From Mauremys mutica (taxonomy: Eukaryota; Chordata; Testudines; Geoemydidae), in NCBI RefSeq assembly GCF_020497125.1, contig NC_059081.1, positions 63,322,768 through 63,386,767 on the forward strand: a DNA stretch of 64,000 nt. Reading direction: 5' to 3'. Shown in pieces: positions 11,474 to 22,322 of the stretch. How positions within the stretch are numbered: position 1 is the stretch's first letter; each line of letters opens with the position of its first letter. Both the position numbers and the translations under genes were made by a program. A model generated the notes under the pieces. That model saw only the letters and a list, made by a program, of their open reading frames with translations. It did no database searches and was not told where the DNA came from.

Positions 11474-12248
11474 TGTCACAGTTACTGGGCGAGCTGCATT
11501 TTAGAACCCTTTATATTGCTCTTGAGCGCACCCTGTTGGGGACAGGTTGTGCTACTTTCCCCCTTTCTGGGTGGGACCATGTTGTCCTACCACTCTCAGA
11601 CTGGATGTTCTTAGACCAACCATGTTTGTCATGCGCCGGGAGCCTGTGCCAGTGGCTGATTGAAGTGACTCAAAACACAGTTTCTTTAAAACAAAGGTTT
11701 ATTTATTCCTTCACCCAAAGCTACATAGCAAGCAGAGAAAAGGGTTAAAACAACAGTGAGTCCTAAATGCATATTTCCCCTTAGCTACACGTCAATCTTT
11801 TCCTTGCAAGGGTCTGTAAGCTCTCCTCAGCCCACCTGACCCCCATGGCCGCCTCTCCTGCTCTGGCTGAGGGTGAGACTCCATGGCAGCTGGGAGGTGT
11901 AATGCCCAGCGAGGGTACACGTCCACACGCAACCTCTGCTTGAGCTAGCCACTAAAAACAGCAGTGTGGCCATGGCAGCACTAGCTGCCCAAGCACTTAC
12001 CCAAGAGGTCTGGCAGAACTGTACTCGCTGAATACCCTGTGTCTGAGGCTGGATGTCAGCCTCAGTCGGTTGACAAATCCCTCCCTCCCTCTGCTTCCCT
12101 AGACCAGCATCTTTAAGGTTTAGGAGCCCTTTTGATCCTTGGCTTTTAGCCTTGGGAAGAGGAAACTGTGCCAGACCGGTGGGATCCAGCCAAGGTGGGA
12201 TCCAGCCAAGGGTATTTCCCAGTTAACAGCTGCTTCTACCCCCCATCA
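11474..12248 (-). mobile_element. LTR-like element, diverged
   Basis: On the plus strand it begins TGTCACAGTTACTGGGCGAG and ends CCCCCATCA, so read on the minus strand it starts TGATGGGGGG and ends CTGTGACA. A minus-strand AATAAA lies at about 11700. A MITE-like stretch (tacacgtccacacgcaac...ctaaaaacagcagtgtgg, about 11915-12000) appears to sit inside it. A 16-bp tandem duplication (ggtgggatccagccaa twice) lies at about 12178-12210. The flanks do not form a clean duplication. Confidence 0.45.
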
Positions 12249-12491
12249 CGTATTTCTCTTTGCCATTGTTTCCTTTCCTGTTTGTGCCCCTCTTTACAGC
12301 CTCCTTTGATTTAACTCAAGTCCTGAAGACGGGCAGTATAATACCAAACAGCAGCCACTGGGCCTAAGTGATGCTCATTTAGAAAGAAAAAACAGAAGGT
12401 TAAAAATGTTTGACGGGGGGGAAAATGAAGCGTTGATAGCTCAACAGAGGACAGGTTCATGTTGCAGCAAGAGATTGGAACAGTAGATAAT

Positions 12492-12968
12492 AGCAAAAAC
12501 AAGGAGGAGTCCATGTGGCACCTTAGAGACTAACACATTTATTTGGGCATAAGCTTTCTCAGAACTGGAATTGATTTGCAAACTGGACACCATCAGATTA
12601 GGCCTGAATAAAGACTGGGAGTGGTTGGGCCATTACAAAACCTAAACCTAATTTCCCCAATACTAATTTCCCCTACTGTTACTCACACCTTCTTGTCAGC
12701 TGTCTAAAATGGGCCATGCTCATTACCACGTCAAAAGTGATTTTTCCTCCCTTGGTATCCTGCTGTCAATTGAATTGTGTAAGGCAGCTCCCATCCTTTC
12801 ATGTATTTATACCTGCTCCTGTATGTTCCACTCCATGCATCTGATGAAGTGGGGTTTAGCCTACGAAAGCTTATGCCCAAATAAATGTGTTAGTCTCTAA
12901 GGTGCCACAAGGACTCCTTGTTGTTTTTGCTGATACAGACTAGCACGGCTACCACTCTGAAACCTATA
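12492..12968 (+). mobile_element. Retroelement 3' module with inverted terminal copy (Penelope-like candidate)
   Basis: The right arm at 12865-12931 (gaaagcttatgcccaaataa ... tgtttttgct) is repeated as a near-perfect reverse complement at 12492-12558, 67 bp with about three mismatches. Between them lies a body beginning tcagaactggaattgatttg. Just before the right arm is CTGATGA, a short hairpin (gtggg/cctac), then GAAA. A second copy of the 3' module lies at 52274-52400. Family assignment is an inference: the layout (partial inverted copy, short 3' module, hammerhead-like core) fits Penelope-like elements, but no reverse transcriptase or GIY-YIG coding remains here. Confidence 0.6.
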
Positions 12969-13865
12969 TAAGAGCAGTTACTTGGACCCACTGGCTGCAG
13001 TTTCCTTTTTAGTTTCAGTTTCACTGGGCGTCTGCAGTCCCTCTATTCCACTGGCTTCATGGATTAGGAGCCCAGGCGCCTTTCCATTCTTGGGAGTGAC
13101 CAGCTACCCTTTGGCACCGTTTCTGTGCTTATCCCCAATATGGTGCAGTTTCTGCGGGGTTTATCCTGCACCATATCGGGGTAAACCCCAAAAATGTGCA
13201 GGTCAGTGCAAAAAGCATAACCACCCTTAGCGGGCTCTCAAACTGGTTAAAGGGTATTAGGCACTGCATCAATGAGTGAGGATGCAGAGGCAGCGTTAGT
13301 GCTATTGTGGGAAAGTAGGACCCTTCACGTCGATCTCCCTGACTTTCAAACTTTTTTTGGTGTTAATTATATTGCCCTATTACTACACTGCTCTTCTGCA
13401 CACATTTTAAATGTGTTGGAGCCTCAGTCCTATAACAGACCCGAGTCCTGAGTAGCAAGGTGCGCACTGGTGATCACTGCCTGGGGAAGGAATCCTCCCA
13501 ACTAGCTGTGAATCTGCCCCCTGGCTTCTAGCTCTGCCCTGGTGCTGGACTAGCCCCACAATATTCATTCCTCCATTCTCTCAAGGACAATGGATAGTGG
13601 ATCCATGCAGTAGCTAGTCCACTTGTGTCGCCCCCGAATCGCCACTGAGGCAGGGTGCCTCAATGGAAGAGAGGCCATGATATATCCCTTGTGCAGTGAC
13701 TGAAACGCCTCACACCCCCAAACATATGCACATGAACAGCAAAGTGCACTGGTTTCTGAAGGTGTAAGGTAGCTTAGCGCTTGGTCCTTCTGCTGAGGTT
13801 ACTAACGAGGAGGCCAGTTAACGACCACTGTAGCATTTCTTCTGTGACATCACCGATTCTGTCCA
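12969..13865. other. Unassigned intergenic DNA with a strong hairpin
   Basis: The notable feature is the inverted pair 13133-13148 / 13166-13181 (ccccaatatggtgcag against ctgcaccatatcgggg, one mismatch), interleaved with ggggttta / gtaaacccc. The rest is not recognised. Confidence 0.4.
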
Positions 13866-13873
13866 CGTAGGCC

Positions 13874-14365
13874 CAGTGATGAGCTGCCAAAACCTTAACA
13901 ACCGGTTCCCTATAAAAAATTCTGATTTAAGGGGGGGAGTGAGGGAGGGGCAGGGGTGGGAGGAGACATATCCGTGGGGCCGGGGGCCCCTGCAGGGCCT
14001 GGGCCAATTGCCCCACTTGCCCCCTCCCCTCCACTCTGGCCAGCCCTGGAGCGTGCAGCAGGACCCCACCACACACCTTGCCGGGCCTCTCAAAAAGCGG
14101 CGGCAGCAGGACAACTCCGGAGCTCAGCTGAGCTGCCCAGCTGGTGCCAGCGGCTGGCCACGCCGCAGCTGGGGGGAAGCGGGGGAAGGGCCGGGGGAGC
14201 CTCAGCCTCCCCAGCTGGGAATCCTGGGAGCAACAGGATGGTCCGGCCCGCAGACCGGAGTTCTTTGCCCACCCCCTGGCCCTTTAACAACCGGTTCTCC
14301 ACGGAGGTCTAATTTTAGCAACCGGTTCTTGGGAACCTGTGGGAACCGGCTCCAGCTCGCCACTG
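13874..14365. mobile_element. hAT MITE with 8-bp target duplication (492 bp)
   Basis: Left end CAGTGATGAGCTGCC and right end GAGCTCG..CACTG (reversed CAGTGGCGAGCTGG) form imperfect terminal inverted repeats. Identical 8-bp flanks CGTAGGCC lie at 13866-13873 and 14366-14373. The subterminal motif caaccggttc occurs repeatedly (13908, 14288 and 14319 areas). The interior is strongly GC-rich, producing overlapping open frames on both strands (up to 164 codons) that are compositional and not genes. Confidence 0.92.
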
Positions 14366-14373
14366 CGTAGGCC

Positions 14374-14944
14374 CCTAAAAACCGATTGGATTCCACTGAG
14401 CTTCTGCTATTACCAAGCTGGGGCCCAGTTCTCCTCTACTAAACATAAAGGTAACACGCCCATTTATTTCAACAGGAATAGGCCTCTAGTCAGAAAGATT
14501 TCAAGTTTTGAGAAATAACCTAAAATGGAGCCTCTGTTAATTTTATTCACTCAAGGCTTTTTTTTTTTAACTTTCTTAAAAGTGTAAATGACAAGTAAAT
14601 ACATCCTTGCATAATACTTCACTTTAAGCCCTGCCAACTAAGCAGTGATTTAAGAATTAGTTCTCTGTCAGTGATCTTATAAATCATACTTTTAAAAATC
14701 TATTCCTGTAGAATTATCGGTGGGTTGTCATGTGCATATCGCAGGAATAACAAAGTGTTACCCAACAGTCAATTTTCAATCTTTATTCCAAAGACAAGTT
14801 CATTTTAAAAATAACACACATTTAGGACTTGATGTTGCTTTCCTTATACACCCATAACGCCCACCGACGTATAATTTTACATACAGTTTAAGCTATCTGC
14901 AATTCAGATCTCTTTTCCAGCAAAATCATCTACGAAGAGGTTAA
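14374..14944. other. Unassigned intergenic DNA
   Basis: AT-rich, no recognised feature. Confidence 0.35.
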
Positions 14945-15110
14945 CAAGCAGGAAGGAATGGTCTTGTGGACCGAGTCAGAAGAGCTGGTTTCAATTCCAG
15001 GTTCTTCCACAGGGTTCCTGTGTGACCTTAGGCAGGTGACCTCATCTCTCTGGCCAATGTGTAAAAAGAAGAATGATAGTACTTCTTTTGTTCTCTCACC
15101 CTTTGTCTTG
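14945..15110 (+). repeat. MIR-like relic
   Basis: Contains 'agagctggtttcaattccaggttcttccac', 'tgtgaccttaggcaggtgac' and 'ctcatctctctggcc', which follow the order of the MIR promoter B-box region and core. The 3' portion is too diverged to bound. Confidence 0.55.
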
Positions 15111-15934
15111 TCCATTTAGAATGCAAACATTTCAGTCTCTTATTGTATGTATGCACAGCACCTTCCGCAGTGGGACCTTGATCTTGGCTGGGGCTTCAGG
15201 TGCTAAGTTAATAGAAATAATAATGAGCAGTTTCACATCTCTGGCCAAAGCTCAGACCCACTGAAGTCAGTAGCAAAATTCTCATTTGTTTCAATAAGAT
15301 GAGGATTTGGCTCAGAGTTCCTTTTGACTTCAACAGGCCAGAGCATGGGCTACATGCTTTGCGATAGCATTGTAAACCTGTTTTCTTGATTTAAATGGTG
15401 CCATGTTTTAGCTGTCCTATAATCACCCATGCAGAAGGCAATCTCTCTCCTTTTATCAGTATTATTTGCATTGCTATTCATGTATCTGTGAGAGAAAATA
15501 ATTGAAAAAATAGAATGGAGAGTCGCTCTGAACAAATTGCTATTCATCTTTTGCTGGCTAACTAATCATCATTTCACTGTGTTGAGCCATTGCTATAACA
15601 GCCCTTATTTCACTTCTTAATTCTCACCAGCTTCCAGTCTAAGCTGCCATTGATTCCAGTGAGAAGCATATTCTGGCTTCCTCCCTTAGGTTGGCTAGTT
15701 CCTTGTTCAATGAAATCAATGGGCCAGCTCCGAGTAAAGTACTAATCATTATGAGCAAGGATGGCAGAATATGACCCGACCGACCCAGCATCAAATGCTA
15801 GAATCTTTACCTTCTTCATAACAATAAAGTGATCACCTCATAGATTGCTATTTTCTATCAGTTTTATCTAGAAAATAATGTTTGGAACAACTTTTTCTGC
15901 TTCCACAGGTTCTGGAAGGCCCAAGTTCATGAAA
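15111..15934. other. Unassigned intergenic DNA
   Basis: Includes scattered 'caatgggccag'-type repeat debris, but no gene or bounded element was recognised. Confidence 0.35.
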
Positions 15935-16075
15935 GCATCCCTATTTAAGAAAGCACTTAAACACAGGCTTATGCTTGGCCTTAAGCAAGTGGTTAGCACT
16001 CATCGATGTCAATGGGACGTAAGCACCTACTTAAAGTTAAACGTGTTCAAGTGATTTTCTGAATCAGGGCCTAAG
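15935..16075. repeat. Palindromic MITE-like repeat
   Basis: The left half (aagaaagcacttaaacacaggcttatgc) and right half (gtaagcacctacttaaagttaaacgtgttcaagtgattttctgaatcagggcc) are roughly reverse complementary around gtcaatggga. A related copy lies at about 20058-20192. This small foldback family is frequent in sauropsid genomes. Confidence 0.55.
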
Positions 16076-16178
16076 TTTTCTGCCAATGCAGTTATAGAAT
16101 ATAAAACTGAGAGTTTCTGGGCCTGATTCTCTTTGCTTTCCCCCTTCATCCCTGTGTAAAGTGGATGTAAAACGTTAC

Positions 16179-16343
16179 CTAGGTTTCAGCAAAAAGCCTA
16201 CCAACCGTGGTCTGATGAGGAGCTCCTGCAAGGTTGATAGTTCCAGGGCAGTCATACCTGTCAGGAAAAGTGTCATGAAGGTGATTCCAAGTATAATCAG
16301 TGCCTGCAAGGGCATTATACATATGGCCAGGGTCACCCAGAGG
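16179..16343 (-). other. Candidate exon encoding a hydrophobic segment (165 bp), gene unknown
   Basis: The minus strand has an acceptor-like ttcattttaaag, then 165 bases open in one frame, then donor CCTAG|gtaacg. The length is divisible by three (phase 2 to 2). Translation includes LWVTLAICIMPLQALIIL, then GITFMTLFLTGMTALELS, ending RPRLVGFLLKP: two likely membrane segments followed by a basic stretch. I do not recognise the family, and no partner exon was found. The polypyrimidine tract is weak, so this may be chance. Confidence 0.25.
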
Positions 16344-16811
16344 CTTTAAAATGAACCACAGTTAATGTTGTGATGCGTTAAAATAAATCAGCGTGAGTGG
16401 AGACAGTAGACTAGGAGAAATGTGGAGGATTAGTAAAAATGACATGAGTAATAATAACAGCTATTGGGGGGTGACTAATGAGTTCCTGCTTTAATTAAAA
16501 CTAGGACCTTTCTTTTACTTTCCCAGGGGATGAAGAAATAATCAAACTGATATTTGAAATAAACTAAACAAAAAAACCCTTCTTCTACAGTCCTCTAGTG
16601 CTGGTCCTACCTGTCATTGTCTGCTGGTAAATAGAATAATCATAATTACTAATTACACAGAAAGTGCACATAGTTCCTGAGGATTAAAAGTTATAGATGG
16701 GCAAGGTTGAATTGACTTCCTATATATCCTATGAGGTCCAGCTGCAGGCTGGTTTATGGACGAAACCCTTTAGCAAATGAAAAGCAGTCGCAAAATCTGC
16801 CGTTTACCATA
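16344..16811. other. Unassigned intergenic DNA
   Basis: AT-rich, nothing recognised up to the target site of the next LTR. Confidence 0.35.
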
Positions 16812-16816
16812 GCTGT

Positions 16817-17869
16817 TGTCACAGTGTCTGGACTCGCTCACAGCTGTGACTGCCTACCTCAGGGCAGACTGTCAGAAACAGGGCAGACACCCCACACTGG
16901 TGGGATCATCTATAATTAGATTTCTCCAGCCCAGTAACAAGTGTGAACTCCTGAATCACTGTATCAGTCTTACCCTGGAGTCACAGGCAGTCCCCTTACA
17001 CACTCCAGTCTATCTTGCCACCCTCCAGACAAACTGGACTCAGTGATAAATGATCACATGCACCAAAAATCCCACAATATTTAGGTTGCTTCCATTCCCA
17101 AGAGACCAGTCATTTATCCCAGATCAACTGGTATCCTAGATCTTACACCAAAGATGCCTGTAGCCAAACCCACAATAAACCCTAAAGGTTTATTAACTAG
17201 GGGGAAAAATAGGAGAGTTATTTACAGGTTAAAGCAAGCAAACATACGAGTTACCATCTAAATCCTAAGAGTGACAGAGGTGTAGTGATCTGCCAGTTCA
17301 AACTGTCTTTCAGGATGGACGGAGGGGTCGGCCCCTGGGGATCTCTAGCTTCACTTTAGAGTCTCTGGCCCTGTCAGAGTTCAAACAGTCAAAAATATGG
17401 ATAATTTTCCTGCAACTTTGTTTTATTTCTTTTATTCACCTTCCAAGCTCACAAGATGAGCTTCCTGGCATGTAGCATTTCCCAGGTGCCATAGGGCCAT
17501 TAACCAATTCTTTGTACTGTGATGTTCTGGATGGGTGGGGTGTGTGTGTGTTGGGGTGGGGGGGAGAAATGATTCCCCATGCCTGGTTTCACAAGTTAGG
17601 AGCAAACATTTTCAAAGTTATAAAGCAAAACTTACATATTTTCTTATGGCATAGAGTACCGACATTACAAGTGAGATTATTGCATGCAGCAACTTCCAAG
17701 CATTTCATAGAGTCTAAACACTGCATTCATTCTTGTAGGAGACTAATACCTATTTTAAGCAAAACTAACATACAGGTGAACTGGCCTCGTCTCCAGCTAT
17801 GAGTTTGTTAGGTCTTAGCTAATGCCTGCAGTCTGGGCAAGAGCTGGCATCCGGCCTGCCAGTGTCACA
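16817..17869 (-). mobile_element. Solo LTR, family A (1053 bp)
   Basis: Read on the minus strand it starts TGTGACACTGGCAGGCC and ends CACTGTGACA. The flanks are identical 5-bp duplications GCTGT (16812-16816 and 17870-17874). A minus-strand AATAAA lies within aaaggtttattaactag (about 17186). Relatives are at 42416-43413, 27903-28953, 23687-24760 and 7205-8708. No internal retroviral sequence is present, so it is a recombined single LTR. Confidence 0.92.
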
Positions 17870-18156
17870 GCTGTATTTTATAGCTGCCATGTGGAAAGAA
17901 AGCGGTGGCCTTTGCTACAGTGAATAGTCAAGCTACAGTTGCAAGCTAAATCCATCTGCTTTCTGCTTCATTTGAATAAGACCATTCAAACTGGACTGGA
18001 ATACACTGTTGGGCTAAATAATAGCGGTCCCTATACGGCAATATTGGAATTCGGGGAGAGACCGCAGGAGCCCATTCTGTCTCCTAATTCACTTATGAAG
18101 GAGGTAGACAAAATGCTGGAGTTTGTGTACTTTGGATGCAAGTGGAGGGGTTCAGC

Positions 18157-18277
18157 TAGGGTGACCAGATAGCAAATATGAAAAATCGGGACAGGGATGG
18201 GGGGTAATAGAAGCCTATATAAGATAAAGCCCCAAATATTGACTGTCCCTATAAAATCAGGACCTCTGGTCACCCTA
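18157..18277. mobile_element. hAT-type MITE, copy 1 (121 bp)
   Basis: Terminal inverted repeats TAGGGTGACCAGA ... GGTCACCCTA are flanked by identical 8-bp target duplications GGTTCAGC (18149-18156 and 18278-18285). Internal text (aaaatcgggacaggg, cccaaatattgactgtccc) is shared with the copy at 19002-19115. It has no coding capacity. Confidence 0.93.
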
Positions 18278-19001
18278 GGTTCAGCTAGCCCAGCCAGCAG
18301 CACTGTCCATCCCGACAGAGGAGGGACTGCACACGCGTCTCCTATACTGCCACTTCTGAGTGTACTGCTAGCAAAAGTGCCCAGTGCTTTGGGGTGCCTC
18401 CATTTCTGGGGGCCCGAACTGAGGCTGGATTTTCAGAGGGTGGGTGCTGAGCACTGAAAATCAGGCCCAGTTAAGGTGTCTCAAGCTGGGCAGCCAGAAA
18501 CGGAGGCATCCCACATCACTAGTCGCTTCTGGAAATCTTGTATTATTCCTGGCTGCACAGTGCACAGCCCCACTCTCAGCACGCTGCGCCTCTGCAACAA
18601 TTTCTCCCCACACGGCCCAGCCAGTATTTGCCTGGAATCGATCCCTCTGTAAATAGTCATATGAAATAAGAAGATGCGTTGCTCATTTATAAGTAATTCT
18701 CACAGGGGTTGTGCCCTAAGATTATTTTTGTATACAAACGGACAGAAAAGGAAGTTGCAAAGTACTCGGTGATTAGACGTAGCAATTTTGCTTTTTAGAT
18801 AGTCAAAGCTTCAGTTAAGTTACAATTATATCTGAGGATATTTAATAACCAAAATTACCTGAAGGATTCAACAAGTTTAAAAAGAAACATTGCATTGGCA
18901 GTGTCCCTGGAGAGTTTTGCCTGAAGAACTGAAATCACTAACATTTAACCTTTTAGATTGTCAGTAGCTCATCTCTGTTAGTAATGCTGTGGATTCTGAA
19001 C

Positions 19002-19115
19002 TGGGGTGACCACATGTCCCATTTTTAAAGGGACAGTCCCGTTTTTGGGGACTTTTTCTTGTATAGGCCCCAATCCCCTGTCCTGTTTTTTCACAGTTGC
19101 CATCTGGTCATCCTA
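19002..19115. mobile_element. hAT-type MITE, copy 2 (114 bp)
   Basis: Same family as 18157-18277: ends TGGGGTGACCACATGTCCC ... CATCTGGTCATCCTA, with perfect 8-bp flanks TTCTGAAC (18994-19001 and 19116-19123). It lies only about 0.7 kb from copy 1, in an independent target site. Confidence 0.93.
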
Positions 19116-19123
19116 TTCTGAAC

Positions 19124-21687
19124 TAAATTGAATAATATAGAGGTTCCATCTACTTATGTTTATATCCCCCACTATAGTATCCCAGGACCTCACAGCCATC
19201 ATTTCTTGCTCTGAGATTTTGGTTGTATAGCCTATAAATAATTATTAGTGAAAGTTATCAAGCACCAATGGAAATTTTTTAATGAATGAACTAGTTTGCA
19301 TGTGATGGATCATTTGTAAGTTTTGATGCACTTTCTAATAAACGGGGGATTTTTCATTGCATTCAATTGTACAATCTTTCCCTCTTTCATTTATTTGATA
19401 ACACAAAATGTGTTTGGGGGAAGTTAGCTCCCGAAGGCCACATGTTTAAGAGTTTTGAGGCAGGGGTTACTACAAACGGAATATTTTAAAGATTTAAATG
19501 TCAAAGCATTACACAGAAAAGCTACCAGGTATCCTAGAGGAAAAAAAGTTCTATATTTTCATTACCTCCTTGCAGTATAAATAACTGAGAAATCAAGGCC
19601 ACAGCTACTATCTATTCATTATCAAAATAAGATTACTTCACAGAAGTCAGTCCTTCGGTTTAGTTTTCAGCGAAGGCAGACAGAAAAGTGCCGTGGGAAG
19701 CCATCTTTTATGACCATTGATTCATCTAACAGCTGAAGAATGCACATTCTTGATTCACTGCAGTCCTTTGTAACAAAGGTGCTAATAGCAGAGGAAAGTA
19801 ATGACATGGATAAAAGAAGTTGTTTTATTATTTTTGTCCTGGGGAGACAGAGATACAAGTGTATCCTCTGAGGAAACCCATTAGTTTCATTTGATGTTTC
19901 TCTCTGTTCATAATTGATCATTTCAGCCTTGCTCATGAAGCAGCAGAGAAGATTAAGTAGGTAAGATGACTCAATATGGGCAACTTTCCCTGTCTTCTAT
20001 CAGACCAATTTAATTGACGGCCAACATTCTGCTTTTGGATGAACAAAGGTTATATGGACCCTGATTCAAACTATCCCTTTTCAGGACAGCACTTCAGCAT
20101 GTTCTTAAGTCCCAGGGAAACCAAGATAGTTAAGCCCTGCCCTAAGTAGGGATGGATTGAAGCACACACTTAAGTGCTTTCCTGTGTAGAACTGGGCAAA
20201 TTATTCATAATTAATTACTTATTTCATAGATTAACTTCAACTTTTTTCCTGTTTACAAATTGTCCATGGACAGACTGCAAAATTCTCAGTTGTGTTCCTT
20301 ACACAAAGTGAGGCAGGGGTCCTGTGGAAAAAAAAGCATGTGATTACATCATTAAAGGCTGCATTGCAACGCATGTGCACAAGGAGGCAAATGAAAGTTT
20401 CACCAGAAACCTTAGTTTTGGCATTGTCTGGCTTCTAATTGCTTTAACCCCATAAGTTTTGTTTTAAAACACCCAAACTCTGAAAAAACAGCAGTGCCAT
20501 CAGCTGGAACCATATTGACCCCACATGGGATAGCAGGATGGTTGGGACGTTCAGAGCCATAACACAGACCTCTACCACTTGAACTAGCTGGTAATAATAG
20601 TAGGCTGTTATCCTGTATCACTAGAGAGGGAAGAGACATGTTTTGCCTGTGGGCATCACAGTGGTTTGTCAGACAGCAGAGAAATGTTGAGATTTGGGAA
20701 TCCTGGGTTCATTTCCAGTTTCTGTAAGGGAGTATGATCTAGTGGTTATAGACCCTTCTGCCCCATCCTCCCAGCTTGTCTCTGTCCTCTTCTTCTCCAT
20801 TCTCTGCCCCCCCCCACCCCCCGCAGCTCCTGTATGTCTCAGCCTCTTTCTCTCTCACTCACTCACTACTAGTTACATTAGACCACTCTTTGGCTATCTA
20901 CTGTAAACCCCCACACTTTTACACTGAACTTGTGGATGTCACCAAGCTCGGCTTGAACTAACAAGAGGGTTTCCATGGTAACTAATTTTTTTTCAGAGGG
21001 AGAAAAGTGGAGTGAAACTATAAAGGTAGAGGGTGATCAAAATAATGCAACTACGTGTAATACATATACTTGAGCTATGGGTGGGATGTTACGTTTCCGT
21101 TATCATTTGCTTGAGAAGCCTGCACAACTCAGTGTGAATAACACAGACAGCCCGAACGCGCTTTAAGAGCTCATCAAAACCTTTACAGCATGTACACTGT
21201 TATAACATTAGCACATACTCTTGTAGTCTGGAAATGGAACACAGATCATCAGGACACCACTGAGTCATAATAAACATGGAATCCTATTCAGCCACATTAA
21301 AGACTACAATTGCACTTGAAACTTCCTGGGGGAAAAACCCCAAATGTAAATACATTTCTCTCCTTTAGAAGGTAAACAGGACAGAGTTTAGCTATAATTG
21401 GAGGAGTGCACAATTATAAGCATTTTACAGACAGTAATGAGTTTGGTTCATGAGGTCATATTATGCATTATTTATAGGTATTCACTGAATATTCATGACA
21501 TGAAACATATTTAAATTTATCATTGACGCTGATTTGTTTGTAACGAATATGACAATTGTGCTCAGATATATACTGTAAGAAATATATTCGTCACTTGCAG
21601 TTATTGGCTCAAGCATTCATATAAAGAAATTTCAGCCTATGGATTGTTCACAAACCATTTGTTTTGGTGATGTAACTGACTATGAGA
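19124..21687. other. Unassigned intergenic DNA with minor repeats
   Basis: A palindromic repeat similar to 15935-16075 lies at about 20058-20192 (cctgattcaaactatccc ... acttaagtgctttcctg). C-rich text lies at 20809-20824. No exon-like segment was recognised in this 2.5 kb. Confidence 0.4.
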
Positions 21688-22255
21688 TGCATAGATTTTT
21701 AAGACCAGAAAGTCTGAGTTCCTGTATAATCGGAGCCATGGAATCTCACTCAGTTGAGCCCAATATCTTGTGATTGACTAAAGCATATCTTCCAGTCTAG
21801 ATGTCAAGCAATGCAGAATCTGCCTCTTTCCTTGGTAGTTTGGTCCATGATTAATCACTCTCACTGTTAAAAATGTATCTTCTTTATATCTGAATTTGTC
21901 TGGCGTTAACTTCCAGCCACTGGTTCTTGTTATGTCTTTCTCCAGTCAATGAAAGGGCCCATTAGTACCCAGCATTTTCGCCCTATGAAAGCACTTATAC
22001 TCTGTAATCAAGTCACCTCTCAGTCTTCTTTTTGATAAGATAAACAAATGGGGTTCTTTAAGGCCCTCACTGTGAGGTATTTTCTCTTGCAGTCAGCTCA
22101 TTTTTGTTTCTCCTTTCTGCACCTTCTACGATTTTTCAACATCCTTTTTAAAATGTGGAAACCAGAGCTGGATGTAGTACAGGTATTCCAATACTGGGCT
22201 CACCAATGCCATATACAGAGGTAAAAATCACCTCTCTCCTCCTGTTCAGTACTCC

Positions 22256-22322
<67 letters not shown>

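Noticed and set aside
13876..14370. 164-codon plus frame and overlapping frames in all directions
   Set aside because: They coincide exactly with a GC-rich hAT MITE bounded by 8-bp duplications. High GC lowers stop frequency in every frame.
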